Origin: Nitrososphaeraceae archaeon
Lineage (GTDB): Archaea; Thermoproteota; Nitrososphaeria; Nitrososphaerales; Nitrososphaeraceae
Direction: 5' to 3'
DNA: 60,815 nucleotides
NCBI GenBank assembly: GCA_021325295.1
Contig: JAJPHM010000061.1
Span: 1 to 60,815, forward strand
Each line of letters begins with the position of its first letter. Within the stretch, counting starts at the first letter, position 1. Positions 35,778-44,327 of the stretch are shown piece by piece. The translations under genes were made by a program, and so were the position numbers. The notes beneath the pieces are model-generated. The model saw only the letters and a list, made by a program, of their open reading frames with translations, made no database searches and had not been told where the DNA came from.

Positions 35778-36671
35778 TCATCTCCTAGCTATTATAGTCT
35801 GTAAGGAATTCACAGCAGCCATAACCCTTGCTTTATCATGCTCAAAGTCTGGTCTGAAATAGTGCTTTGCAAACACACTCTTTGGAATTCTTCCCTGGAG
35901 CATGTCAATCAACTCTGGTTCAATTCCTGCTTTCCTCAGATGTGTGGAGTAAATTGCTCTGCAATATTTTGCATGCATGTCCAACAATGCCCGCCGAATG
36001 GCTAGCCTTAATGCATTATAGCCAGTAGAGTGAGACTGCTCTGCGATATCAATTAGACTATCATTCACCACGCTAATGAATGCCTTCTTTGTCCTTCTAA
36101 TGAACAGCTCTGGTTTCTTGTAATGTTCAAGAATCATCTTGTCTCTATTCAGATAACCATCTTCCTGTGACTGGAGAAGTTGAATACTCAGACAAGCCTC
36201 AGATGGCCTTAGTCCAGTCAACACATTATACTTTATAGAGTTGGCATAATTGGCAGGTAGCTTATCAGTGGCGTCTTTTACCCAACCGAGCATCTGAGTG
36301 ATATTACTTTGTTCATTAATCATCTGCTCAAAATAGCCTAAACTGTCACCAGTTGACCATTTGAGACGATACTTGGTTTTGATTTGGAGCCACCTATCAT
36401 AACAACCAGAATACTTTGCTAGAGCAGATATCGCTCGCATTGTATGCTGCCTATTCTTCGGAGAAATCTTGAGCAGTTCGCTAGCATCTCCAGAATCAAG
36501 GACATAACCATACCTCTTTACATACTGTAGAATCTGGTCTGCTGTGATTTTCCTCCTCTCTTTAAGAAGCCAATCTTTAAAGCCGTCAGTTTTCGTAAAC
36601 CTTAGGTCATGGGTCCGAATCCCATCTAGGGCTTGAACATAAAAAAACACCAAAAAATATTTCAATTCCAC
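35778..36671 (-). CDS. int: IntC: catalytic part of the split SSV-type integrase
   Basis: The catalytic domain of a tyrosine recombinase. In the open frame R155 (TGLRPSEA), K235-x-x-R238, R261 (LQGRIPKS) and the nucleophile Y271 (KHYFRP) make up the active site of the archaeal SSV-type family. The first 13 residues are chromosomal and the next 14 are read from the tRNA core, so the real integrase part begins at about 36590. In the circular element it would follow intN. In the integrated state this half has no natural start and is presumably not made intact. Catalytic residues all look preserved, so the element may still excise if integrase is supplied. Confidence 0.88.
   Translation of the reverse strand: MELKYFLVFFYVQALDGIRTHDLRFTKTDGFKDWLLKERRKITADQILQYVKRYGYVLDSGDASELLKISPKNRQHTMRAISALAKYSGCYDRWLQIKTKYRLKWSTGDSLGYFEQMINEQSNITQMLGWVKDATDKLPANYANSIKYNVLTGLRPSEACLSIQLLQSQEDGYLNRDKMILEHYKKPELFIRRTKKAFISVVNDSLIDIAEQSHSTGYNALRLAIRRALLDMHAKYCRAIYSTHLRKAGIEPELIDMLQGRIPKSVFAKHYFRPDFEHDKARVMAAVNSLQTIIARR
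36591..36633 (+). repeat. attR: 43-bp core
   Basis: An exact copy of the 3' 43 nt of tRNA-Thr at 22514-22556. The sequence upstream of it is not tRNA-like, so there is no second tRNA gene. Marks the right end of the element. Confidence 0.93.
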
Positions 36672-36728
36672 TTGATCTATCTACTCTCCACTGTTCTTCT
36701 TTATTAGTTCCTTCATCCTACCTCGACC

Positions 36729-37196
36729 ATGGTAGAATTTGGATTTGCTGACCTTCTCAGCATAGTTCAGACAAGCGCTATTGTAGTGACACTGGGCCTG
36801 ACATTTTATTTTTCCAAACGACAGATCCAGAGCCTATCAATAGACGTAGAGACAAGGGTGCTAAACGACCTTGACGAAAAGCTGCACAGAATGGGCGAAG
36901 TGCTGATAGAGCGACCGCAGATGCTCAAGGTAATCTATAACATTCCTGCCAACTGGAATGAAGATGTGGTCTTCTCGTATTACATTCTCTTTATGTGTGC
37001 CCATGCGTTTCATATGCGAGAAAGAAAAGTGCTCAGCGACAATGAATGGGCAGGATGGCTGCAGTGGATCAAAAATACATTCAGGCACGGAACGATAACA
37101 CAGGACTGGAAGGACAGGGAAATAGGAAGCTGGTTCGATCCTTCTTTCCGTAATTTTATTGACAATGAAATTATCCCTTCAGTTAGAGGGAAATGA
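36729..37196 (+). CDS. Membrane-anchored unknown protein
   Basis: A 155-residue protein with one N-terminal membrane helix (about 8-28, LSIVQTSAIVVTLGLTFYFS) and a helical cytoplasmic part rich in Trp and charged residues. First chromosomal gene right of attR; its stop overlaps the region before msrB. No family recognised. Confidence 0.6.
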   Translation: MVEFGFADLLSIVQTSAIVVTLGLTFYFSKRQIQSLSIDVETRVLNDLDEKLHRMGEVLIERPQMLKVIYNIPANWNEDVVFSYYILFMCAHAFHMRERKVLSDNEWAGWLQWIKNTFRHGTITQDWKDREIGSWFDPSFRNFIDNEIIPSVRGK

Positions 37197-37297
37197 GGGC
37201 AAGCAAAGAGCCATTGAGCCAGCTGGCTAAAGGCAAGAATACAATGCTGATGCAATGGCCAAAAAATAAAAATAAAAATAAAAAATATAGGCAACAA

Positions 37298-37690
37298 ATG
37301 AGCAAAGAGGCTTGTACAATGAATTACAACAAATTGACTCCAGAAGAGGAGAGGGTCATAGTATACAAAGGGACCGAGCCACCTTTTAGCGGAGAGTATG
37401 ATGACTTTTATGAGGACGGCATGTACGTCTGCCGCAGGTGCAACCAGCCTTTATTTTCATCAAAAAGCAAGTTTGACGCCGGATGCGGATGGCCTGCGTT
37501 TGATGACAGCCTGCCAAATGCGTTAAGGAGATTGCCTGACCCTGACGGCGAGAGAATAGAAATAGAGTGCGCCAAGTGCGGCGCCCATCTGGGACACGAG
37601 TTTGTCGGAGAGCAGCTGACAGCCAAGAACACGAGGGAGTGTGTCAACTCGCTTTCCATACGCTTTATCCCGTCAAAGAAGCAGGCATGA
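37298..37690 (+). CDS. msrB: Methionine-R-sulfoxide reductase
   Basis: About 130 residues. Two zinc CxxC pairs (CRRC, CAKC) and the catalytic Cys in RECVNSLSIRF are present. It reduces the R epimer of methionine sulfoxide. The open frame reaches back to 37193, but an A-rich TATA-like stretch ending at 37289 makes the ATG at 37298 (or 37319) the likely start. Its TGA overlaps the msrA ATG. Confidence 0.93.
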   Translation: MSKEACTMNYNKLTPEEERVIVYKGTEPPFSGEYDDFYEDGMYVCRRCNQPLFSSKSKFDAGCGWPAFDDSLPNALRRLPDPDGERIEIECAKCGAHLGHEFVGEQLTAKNTRECVNSLSIRFIPSKKQA

Positions 37691-38289
37691 CAACTACCAG
37701 TACCGCTACTAACAACAATAACAATAACAGGAACAAGAACAATAATACTGGCAGGACAGAGACTGCTACTCTTGCCAGCGGCTGCTTCTGGTGCTCAGAA
37801 GCTGTCTTTGCTCGCCTTGCCGGTGTCAAGTCAGTCCTTCCTGGATACTCTGGAGGACACGTGGAAAACCCGTCCTATGATGACGTATGCACAGGCAGGA
37901 CAGGACATGCAGAGGCCGCCCAGATAGAATTCGACCCCGATATCATATCATACGAAAAACTGCTGGATGTTTTCTGGCATACTCACGACCCGACCACTCT
38001 GAACAGGCAGGGCAATGATGTCGGCACACAGTACAGGTCTGCAATTTTCTACCATAACGAGAGGCAAAAGGAAATCGCAGAAAGATCAAAAATGGAACTT
38101 GAAAAGAAAGGTGTTTACAAAGACCCTATCGTGACAGAGATTGTGCCTTTCAAAAAGTTCTATGTGGCTGAGGACTATCACAAGAACTATTACGAGGATC
38201 ACCAGAACGCTCCCTACTGCAGGTTTGTTATCGCTCCAAAAATCCAGAAGCTTGTCAGCAAGTACAGAAGTGACCTGAAAGACAGTTGA
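37687..38289 (+). CDS. msrA: Methionine-S-sulfoxide reductase
   Basis: A 200-residue enzyme with the active site GCFWCSEAVF near residue 32 and the HTHDPTTLNRQGNDVGTQYR signature. It reduces the S epimer of methionine sulfoxide. The start at 37687 overlaps the msrB stop (ATGA). An unusual N-terminal linker of Asn repeats (residues about 8-20) precedes the enzyme domain. Forms a complete msrBA repair unit. Confidence 0.95.
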   Translation: MTTTSTATNNNNNNRNKNNNTGRTETATLASGCFWCSEAVFARLAGVKSVLPGYSGGHVENPSYDDVCTGRTGHAEAAQIEFDPDIISYEKLLDVFWHTHDPTTLNRQGNDVGTQYRSAIFYHNERQKEIAERSKMELEKKGVYKDPIVTEIVPFKKFYVAEDYHKNYYEDHQNAPYCRFVIAPKIQKLVSKYRSDLKDS

Positions 38290-38432
38290 CCTTTTAGGTG
38301 TCGCACCTTATTCTTTCCTTTCATTCCGTTCCATTCCATTCCAGAATGCAGCAATCAAATTGTACGTACAGGGCCGGTAGAGCTTTGCTTTTACCAGCAA
38401 AGTAATTAAAGCTAAATTCTGAATACTTCAAT

Positions 38433-39035
38433 GTGGTAAAAAAGCCCATAAGGGAACACGCCGACCCTAACATGACAACACGTGTCCTTGTGAGGGACAT
38501 TATGAACAGCCCTGTCGTTTCTGCGTCTCCAACTGATACCGTAAAAGACATTGCAAAAAAAATGAAGGAAGAAAAGATAGGCAGCATAGTAATCATTGGC
38601 AAAGATGGGCCAGCTGGCATTGTCACCGACTGGGATATCGTTGCAAACGGAGTAGTCAAAGATGCCAGGCCAAGCATGCTCAAGGCATCAGATGTGATGC
38701 AAAAGCTCCATACAATCGAAGGAGAGGAGAGCATCACAGAGGCTGCCAGGCTCTTGAGAAAGCACAATATCAAGCGGCTGGGCGTGGTCTACAAAAACAG
38801 GCTTGTGGGCATAATATCAGCCTCTGACGTTATAGCAGTTACACCTGATCTGGTAGATGTGGTCTCTGAAAAGGCCGCCATTGTACGCGGCGAGCTGGGC
38901 AGGCCGGCAAAAAATGTCTCTGGCTACTGTGACGAATGCGGCGAGTGGTCAGACCTCTTGCAGTACAGCGAAGGCACGTTTATTTGCGAACTGTGCAGAG
39001 GTGAAACGTCAGCCGGTGCAGGCAGCGCGCAGTAG
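38433..39035 (+). CDS. Two-CBS protein with C-terminal zinc ribbon
   Basis: A 200-residue protein: CBS domain 1 at about 20-75 (VRDIMNSPVVSASPTDTV), CBS domain 2 at about 85-140 (LRKHNIKRLGVVYKNRLVGIIS), then a zinc ribbon with CDEC and CELC (about 168-190). CBS pairs bind adenine nucleotides. The start is a GTG; an ATG at 38472 is an alternative. Its end overlaps the next gene. Confidence 0.85.
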   Translation: MVKKPIREHADPNMTTRVLVRDIMNSPVVSASPTDTVKDIAKKMKEEKIGSIVIIGKDGPAGIVTDWDIVANGVVKDARPSMLKASDVMQKLHTIEGEESITEAARLLRKHNIKRLGVVYKNRLVGIISASDVIAVTPDLVDVVSEKAAIVRGELGRPAKNVSGYCDECGEWSDLLQYSEGTFICELCRGETSAGAGSAQ

Positions 39036-39639
39036 CAGCAGCGGGACTGCCTTTCTGGCCGATGCGATGCTTGGCAGCGTAGCCCGCAAACTGCGCATTT
39101 TTGGCTTTGACACTCTATATACTGCTCACATTCCGGACAGCGAGATACTAAAGATTGGAGCAGAGCTTGACAGAATAGTCCTGACCTGCGACAGGGAGCT
39201 TTTCAAGCGGGTGGTAAAAGCAGGAATCCGCGGTGTGCTTCTGAATGGCTCAGGCGATTACGAAGATCTTTTGCACATATTTTCTAAATGCGGCATTGCC
39301 TCAGTCAACTTTGACGCGGTCAAATCACGCTGCTCGGCCTGCAACGGCTCGCTGATTGAAAAAAAGCCCTTTGAAGTGAAAGACAGGGTGCCGGATAATG
39401 TTGCCATGCAGTACAAGGAATTCTTTGAATGCACCAAATGCAGCAAAGTTTACTGGGAAGGCGGGCACCTGAAGCGCATACGGGCGCTGGCAAGAAAAAT
39501 CGATGCAGGCCTAAAATACAAGACGCCGGAAGAAGATAAAGAAAAAAATGAAAGAGAAATGGATAAAGAAAAAGAAAGAGAAGGAGAAAAGAAGAGGGGA
39601 AGAAAAGCAACGATGGGTAAGGGCGCGCTGGCAGCCTAA
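39016..39639 (+). CDS. Mut7-C/DUF82 RNase-like protein
   Basis: The protein begins TAFLADAMLGSVARKLRIFGFDT, the PIN-like Mut7-C (DUF82) start, with acid residues at the N-terminal Asp and in LTCDRELF. A zinc ribbon follows (CSACNG and CTKCSK). The tail is Lys/Glu-rich, encoded by a polypurine run. The start is taken as GTG 39016, with GAGGTGA as a Shine-Dalgarno-like site before it; the frame is open to 38857 but that part is shadow of the CBS gene. Probably an RNase acting on RNA. Confidence 0.75.
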   Translation: MQAARSSSSGTAFLADAMLGSVARKLRIFGFDTLYTAHIPDSEILKIGAELDRIVLTCDRELFKRVVKAGIRGVLLNGSGDYEDLLHIFSKCGIASVNFDAVKSRCSACNGSLIEKKPFEVKDRVPDNVAMQYKEFFECTKCSKVYWEGGHLKRIRALARKIDAGLKYKTPEEDKEKNEREMDKEKEREGEKKRGRKATMGKGALAA

Positions 39640-39690
39640 GCCTAGCCCTACCCCAAGCCTTGAACTCTGTGTGCCTTCTCTTTCTTGATC

Positions 39691-40152
39691 TCAAAAGATA
39701 AGTTCGTCTGTGGATAGCGTCCTTGTGCAGTACCTGCACTTTAGCACCAGTTTCTCCTTGTCAATGATATCGATGCTTGACCTTATCTCCTCGCCGCTGT
39801 TTGAAATGCATTTCAAGTTGGGGCATTTGAATATGCCTACAATAGAGTCAGGGAGCAGGATCTTGCGCTTTTCCACGAGCCTGTAGTCTTTGATGATATT
39901 GATTGTGGCATGCGGAGCGATAAGTGCCAGCTTGTTGGTCTCGTCTGTCTCAAGAAACCTGTTTTCCACTTTGATAATGTCTTTTTTGCCGTGCTTGCTG
40001 CTGGGCACATTCAAGGCAACTGTAATGACGTTGCCTTCTCTGCCAGTTATGTTGAGGGCGCGCAGGACAACTAGGGCCTTGCCGGGCTCTATGTGGTCTA
40101 TGACAGTGCCGTCCCTGATCCTGCGTACCAGAAGCTGGCTAGTATCGGACAT
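39691..40152 (-). CDS. pyrI: Aspartate carbamoyltransferase regulatory chain
   Basis: A 153-residue protein. The allosteric domain starts LLVRRIRDGTVIDHIEPGKAL and the zinc domain has CPNLKC and CRYC. It binds nucleotides and controls PyrB. pyrB is not next to it here, which is unusual. A TATA box (TTATTTATATG) lies about 25 nt upstream, so the mRNA is probably leaderless. Confidence 0.93.
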   Translation of the reverse strand: MSDTSQLLVRRIRDGTVIDHIEPGKALVVLRALNITGREGNVITVALNVPSSKHGKKDIIKVENRFLETDETNKLALIAPHATINIIKDYRLVEKRKILLPDSIVGIFKCPNLKCISNSGEEIRSSIDIIDKEKLVLKCRYCTRTLSTDELIF

Positions 40153-40213
40153 TAACTGTGGTTGCGGCCTTTGGCATATAAATAATATCTTGGCAGTTCA
40201 GGTTCGCTTGATA

Positions 40214-40305
40214 GAAAAAGCCGGCATCCTGATGGATGCCGGCTGGGAGCATGGGATGCTCGGGAGAACTTTTCCCTCGTTGGATAGCGACAAGCCCCAT
40301 TCCAA
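40214..40305 (-). ncRNA. Candidate structured small RNA
   Basis: In the 361-nt gap 40153-40513 the minus strand carries a row of hairpins: TTCC/GGAA near 40315-40302, GGGA/TCCC at 40276-40262, GAGCAT/ATGCTC at 40261-40247, then an 11-bp stem AGCCGGCATCC with loop ATCA at 40244-40219 followed directly by T5. This looks like an RNA with a terminator. A TATA-like AAGATAAAAGG lies at about 40322-40332. The pyrI promoter begins further downstream, so this is not the pyrI leader. Family not recognised. Confidence 0.45.
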
Positions 40306-40349
40306 ATAAGGAACGCGGCACCTTTTATCTTTCATTGCCATTATCAGGT

Positions 40350-40376
40350 ATTTAATGGGATTGTATGCCATTAAAT
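40350..40376. promoter_or_regulatory. Inverted repeat upstream of the candidate small RNA
   Basis: ATTTAATGG and CCATTAAAT form 9-bp arms around a 9-nt spacer. It is about 20 bp upstream of the TATA-like element of the candidate RNA and about 140 bp upstream of the DUF4443 gene. A candidate operator. Confidence 0.4.
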
Positions 40377-40513
40377 GGCTATAATGCTAAGTTTAGATCT
40401 ACAGGCGGGTGGAGCTTTCAGCTTAAGCTTTTTTTGTATTTGCAGAATGATCTTCTTTCTACCTGCCTGCGCACAGCACATCTTAATAATGCCGTCTCTA
40501 TTTTTAGCAGCCA

Positions 40514-41164
40514 ATGCACATGCACATCAAGGCGCTCCTGAAAGTCTCAAGCAGATATGCGCCAAGCAGGGTTCTGTCCTTTGACCTGGTACATGTCTTT
40601 AAGGCACTTCAGCTTATCGAAGGTAACGGCCATGTAAGCAGAGCATCGCTGTGCAGCGACCTCGCACTGGGCGAAGGGGTCGTCAAGACGCTGATAAAAC
40701 ATCTGAAAATGGAGGGGCTGATAACGACATCAAACAGGGGCACGCAAATGACGCCTAAAGGCAGAGCCATATCCTCTGAGCTTTTATCATGCATTCCTGA
40801 AGAAACGACCATTCCAAATTGCTCCATTGCACTGGGCAAGTTCAACCATGCAGTGCTGCTCAGAGACCTCGGTTATTCAGTCAGGTCGGGAATAGAGCAG
40901 AGAGACGCCGCAATAAAGGTGGGCGCTATCGGTGCAACTACCCTGATATTTAAAGATGACAAGTTCGTCATGCCCGGAACAAGCCACAATCCTCTCAAAA
41001 AAGAGCCTGAAATATACAGCATGCTGCTTGAAAAGCTCAAGCCTCAGGCAGGAGATGTTGTGATAATCGGAAGTGCCGACACAGGCAAGAGGATAGCCGA
41101 GCTTGCAGCAAAAAATGCGGCCCTTATGACTGTAATGGCCCACGAAAAGCACGATTACCGATAA
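40514..41164 (+). CDS. DUF4443 protein with winged helix
   Basis: A 216-residue protein. N-terminal winged helix at about 20-80 (SRASLCSDLALGEGVVKTLI, GLITTSNRGTQMTPKG), and a C-terminal alpha/beta domain (about 100-216) with LLRDLGYSVRSGIEQRDAAI. This is the DUF4443 organisation of archaeal regulators that may sense a small ligand. Start at 40514 or 40520; a TATA-like site lies about 30 nt before. Confidence 0.7.
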   Translation: MHMHIKALLKVSSRYAPSRVLSFDLVHVFKALQLIEGNGHVSRASLCSDLALGEGVVKTLIKHLKMEGLITTSNRGTQMTPKGRAISSELLSCIPEETTIPNCSIALGKFNHAVLLRDLGYSVRSGIEQRDAAIKVGAIGATTLIFKDDKFVMPGTSHNPLKKEPEIYSMLLEKLKPQAGDVVIIGSADTGKRIAELAAKNAALMTVMAHEKHDYR

Positions 41165-41201
41165 CCGGTAATGCGGTATCTTTTTATCTCATGCTCGCGG
41201 C

Positions 41202-41354
41202 ATGACGTACATGTTCAAGGATCCTGTCTGCAACATGATGGTCGACGAAAAGACTGCTAGGCATGTGTCTGAATCAGGAGGCAGAAAAGTCTACCTCTGC
41301 TCGGCAAGCTGCAAAACGCAATTTGACAAGAATCCCAAAAAGTATGGTTACTAG
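41202..41354 (+). CDS. YHS-domain metal-binding miniprotein
   Basis: A 50-residue protein made up of one YHS domain: FKDPVCNMMVDEKTA near the start and YLCSASCKTQFDKNPKKYG at the end, giving Cys ligands at 10, 35 and 39. It closely resembles the YHS unit at the start of the copper ATPase at 41992. TCTTTTTATCTC about 25 nt before the ATG suits a leaderless message. Probably a copper-binding chaperone or buffer in the copper cassette. Confidence 0.7.
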   Translation: MTYMFKDPVCNMMVDEKTARHVSESGGRKVYLCSASCKTQFDKNPKKYGY

Positions 41355-41417
41355 ACAAGGATCAAATGGCAAGCTAGCTAGCTTGGGCTATTGTCAGCGG
41401 CGCCGGCCACATCTAGC

Positions 41418-41891
41418 TTATATTTTTCCGATTGCACTCTGGCGGGCGTGCTTCTCCCTGATTGCATCGATCCTGCCGCCGTACTTTTCCCTGTAACCTG
41501 CTCTGCATGCAGAGCAGCAAAAGAAGCGCTCCTGATCTGCAAATTTGAATACATGGGGCCTGCCAGATATATCGCCATAGCAAAAGTCGCATTCCAGCAT
41601 GACTGCCAGCCCTTTTTTTATCAGTGGCTGCTTGCCACCTGCCGCGTAGCGGGATACTCCGCGTTGGATCTCCGCAATTTTCCACCGGCTTGCCGGATTG
41701 ACTACCTTTTCAAAGTCAAAGACCGGCGTTACCGACCTGATAAAGCCAACCCTTACCAGCCTTTCGTACCTCGCCTTTACTGTCGGAGTCGTGATCCCTG
41801 TTTCCCGTGAGATCTGGCGAAATGACTTGCGGCCATCGTCCAGCAGAGACTTGATGATAGATACGTCATGTTCATCAAGCTGAAATGGCAT
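41418..41891 (-). CDS. Lrp-type HTH/TRASH copper regulator, CopT-like
   Basis: A 157-residue protein. Residues 1-60 are an AsnC/Lrp-type HTH (DVSIIKSLLDDGRKSFRQIS). Residues about 100-140 are a TRASH domain with CDFCYGDI and FCCSACRAGYREKYGG. This is the architecture of archaeal CopT/CopR, copper-responsive regulators of copA. It is divergent from copA and convergent with the YHS gene, so it likely controls both. Confidence 0.85.
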   Translation of the reverse strand: MPFQLDEHDVSIIKSLLDDGRKSFRQISRETGITTPTVKARYERLVRVGFIRSVTPVFDFEKVVNPASRWKIAEIQRGVSRYAAGGKQPLIKKGLAVMLECDFCYGDISGRPHVFKFADQERFFCCSACRAGYREKYGGRIDAIREKHARQSAIGKI

Positions 41892-41936
41892 GCTGTGGAT
41901 GTTGTAGAATAAACAACCAGACTAGATAAACTGTCC

Positions 41937-41950
41937 TTTACATTTGTAAA
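41937..41950. promoter_or_regulatory. Inverted repeat in the copA control region
   Basis: TTTAC-ATTT-GTAAA lies between the regulator (start 41891) and copA (start 41992), a few bases upstream of the copA TATA box (TTTTTATATGG at about 41957). The position fits an operator for the Lrp-TRASH regulator. Confidence 0.5.
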
Positions 41951-41991
41951 GCTTCCATTTTTTATATGGTTTTACACAACTATCTTCAGGC

Positions 41992-44193
41992 ATGGCCAAA
42001 GATCCTGTCTGCGGGATGTTTGTTGAGGAGAGCCCTGACTCTATAAGGCACATGGTGGACGGCAAAGAGTATTTCTTTTGCGCCACCAGCTGCATGGAGG
42101 AATTTACCGCCCCGCAGCGCGAGCTTGCAAGACTGAAGAGGCAAACAATAACAAGCATAGCCCTGACAGTTCCAATAATTCTACTCACCTATGCTTCTCT
42201 GCTTCCAAGAGAGGTTAATTCACTGGTGCTACTTGTACTGGCATCACCTGTACAGTTCTGGGCGGGCTGGCGCTTTTACAGGGGGTTTGCAGATGCAGTC
42301 AGAGCCAGGGCCTCTAACATGGACACGCTGATTGCAGTGGGCACCACAGTGGCTTACCTTTACAGCGCTGCAGTTACTCTGCTTCCAAGCTACTTTCCCT
42401 TTGGCAACGTCTACTTTGACACTTCTGCAGTAATTATAACACTGATACTCGTAGGCAGGCTTTTGGAGTTTCGGACCAAAGAAAAGGCTTCGATGGCAAC
42501 AAGGAGACTTCTCGACCTGCAGCCCACAATGGCCACTGTTCTGGTCGAGGGAGGAAGAGGAAAAGAAGGAGAAGGAGAAGAGATCCAGGTGCCTGTAGAG
42601 CAAGTGCAGGAAGGACAGGTGCTTGTCGTAAGGCCCGGAGAAAGAGTGCCAGTAGACGGCAGAGTAATAGACGGCTTCTCATCGGTAGACGAATCTGCAA
42701 TAACTGGAGAGAGCCTGCCTGTAGACAAAGCTGAAGGACAGGATGTGATAGGTGGGACGATAAACAAGACCGGGCTGCTCAAAGTGAGGGCGACAAAAGT
42801 AGGCCAAGACACTGTCCTGTCGCAGGTGATTGCGCTGGTACAGGAGGCAAGAACCGGCAGGGCGCCTATACAGAGAATGGCCGACCGGGTGGCAAAATAT
42901 TTTGTTCCTGCTGTTGTGATAATAGCAGTCTCTGCAGGCTTGGCATGGTATTTTGCGGGTCAGATAGGCCTCACTTTTTCTCTGCTGGCCTTTGTCTCTG
43001 TTGTGATTATTGCCTGCCCGTGCGCATTGGGGATTGCGACCCCTGCTGCGCTAATGGTGGGCGCAAGCAAGGGCGCAGAGAATGGCATACTCTTCAAAGG
43101 AGGCGAGCATCTTGAAATTGCGCGAAAAATAAACACTGTAGTGTTTGACAAGACCGGCACGCTGACAGCCGGCAGGCCTGATGTGACTGATGTCATAACG
43201 ACTGCAACCGGCATTGATGCACAGGAGCTGCTCAGGCTGGCTGCAGCCGCCGAGTCAGGGTCGGAGCACCCAATTGGACAGGCAATTGTAAGAAAAGCAC
43301 AAGGGTGGGATCTGCCTCAGCTGGAATCTTTTCAGGCAGCACCCGGAATGGGCGTGCGCGCAACTTGCGCAGGACGCCAGCTTCTTGTAGGCAACCGCAG
43401 GCTGATGGACGATAACCATGTCGCAATGAGTGAAAGCGCCGAGTCAGCTCTGCGGAGTTTCGAGTCCGAAGGCAAGACGGCAGTCCTAGTTTCGGTTGAT
43501 GGAAAGCTGGCAGGCATAATTGCTCTGGCAGACACTGTAAAGGAAGGCGCTAGAGAAGCTGTCGGGTCACTCAAGTCGCTAGGAATCAAGGTAATGATGC
43601 TCACCGGCGACAATGAAAGGACTGCGCGGGCAATTGCGTCAACCCTTGGAATAGATGATGTGGTCGCCGGGTTATTGCCGCAGCAAAAAGAACAAGTCAT
43701 CTTGGAGCTAAAAGAAAAGCAAAGAAGGGTTGTTGCAATGGTCGGCGATGGTATCAACGACGCTCCAGCACTGGCAAGGGCAGACCTTGGGATCGCAATA
43801 GGCTCAGGTACAGATGTGGCCAAGGAGACTGGTGGCATAATCCTGATAAAAAACGACCCAAGGGACGTTGTCACTGCTCTTGAGCTGGGGAGCAAGACTG
43901 TATCAAAGATAAGGCAGAACCTGTTCTGGGCCTTTGCCTACAATACAGGATTGATACCGGTGGCGGCAGGCCTGCTTGTACCTTTCTTTGGGCCGCTGGT
44001 TTATGGCTGGCTTCCTTTTCTGGCATCTGGCGCCATGGCTCTCAGCTCTGTAACAGTAGTGGCCAATTCGCTGTTGCTTGGCAGGTATGTACCCAAGCTT
44101 GCTTCAAATGATGGTAAGAGTAAGAGAAATGGAAAAGGAAAACTTGGTGATTTGGCCAGCGCAGAGATTATGGCTAAAACTCGAAATGGATGA
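41992..44193 (+). CDS. copA: Copper-transporting P1B-type ATPase with YHS domain
   Basis: A 733-residue heavy-metal ATPase. The N-terminus is a YHS domain (C7, C30, C34) in place of the usual HMA domain. About eight membrane segments follow, with CPC at 342-344, actuator TGE at 238-240, phosphorylation site DKTGT at 386-390, SEHPIGQ, and [10 protein letters not shown] near 585. CPC fits Cu+ export. Adjacent to a copper-type regulator. A Gly/Glu-rich insertion (about 188-198) sits in the actuator domain. Confidence 0.93.
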   Translation: MAKDPVCGMFVEESPDSIRHMVDGKEYFFCATSCMEEFTAPQRELARLKRQTITSIALTVPIILLTYASLLPREVNSLVLLVLASPVQFWAGWRFYRGFADAVRARASNMDTLIAVGTTVAYLYSAAVTLLPSYFPFGNVYFDTSAVIITLILVGRLLEFRTKEKASMATRRLLDLQPTMATVLVEGGRGKEGEGEEIQVPVEQVQEGQVLVVRPGERVPVDGRVIDGFSSVDESAITGESLPVDKAEGQDVIGGTINKTGLLKVRATKVGQDTVLSQVIALVQEARTGRAPIQRMADRVAKYFVPAVVIIAVSAGLAWYFAGQIGLTFSLLAFVSVVIIACPCALGIATPAALMVGASKGAENGILFKGGEHLEIARKINTVVFDKTGTLTAGRPDVTDVITTATGIDAQELLRLAAAAESGSEHPIGQAIVRKAQGWDLPQLESFQAAPGMGVRATCAGRQLLVGNRRLMDDNHVAMSESAESALRSFESEGKTAVLVSVDGKLAGIIALADTVKEGAREAVGSLKSLGIKVMMLTGDNERTARAIASTLGIDDVVAGLLPQQKEQVILELKEKQRRVVAMVGDGINDAPALARADLGIAIGSGTDVAKETGGIILIKNDPRDVVTALELGSKTVSKIRQNLFWAFAYNTGLIPVAAGLLVPFFGPLVYGWLPFLASGAMALSSVTVVANSLLLGRYVPKLASNDGKSKRNGKGKLGDLASAEIMAKTRNG

Positions 44194-44327
44194 AGAAGCA
44201 AAAGTCAGAATTAATTATATTTCGATTTTGTTGCATAAGACCAAACTGCGGTGCTCGTAGTGTTAGAAAGTCTATAATATAAGCCATAACTTGACACTGC
44301 TTTCCAGTTTCTGCAACTGGGCTACCC

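Larger units (their letters stand above)
22557..36633. mobile_element. tRNA-Thr-integrated element, 14.1 kb
   Basis: The element is bounded by the 43-bp direct repeats at 22514 and 36591, giving a unit of 14,077 bp. The integrase gene is split so that its two parts flank the ends and would rejoin in the circular form. Cargo in order: intN, Swt1-like HEPN protein, membrane protein, small protein, FxLYD pseudogene, unknown protein, winged-helix regulator, hsdM, hsdS, hsdR, HTH protein, 324-residue protein, palindromes, intC. No capsid, packaging or conjugation gene is recognised, so it looks like an integrated plasmid or a defence island rather than an intact virus. Confidence 0.9.

Noticed and set aside
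36591-36633. Second tRNA-Thr gene
   Set aside because: Only the 3' 43 nt are present; the upstream sequence does not form acceptor, D-arm or 5' half.
37567-37686. N-terminal extension of MsrA
   Set aside because: It is the shadow of msrB in another frame; the ATG at 37687 overlapping the msrB stop is the normal coupled start.
40375-40584. 69-codon hydrophobic ORF before the DUF4443 gene
   Set aside because: Overlaps the promoter and start of that gene and has no family pattern or start signal.
42411-42812. Long minus-strand ORFs inside copA
   Set aside because: Shadows of a conserved plus-strand gene; Ser/Pro-rich composition typical of antisense frames.
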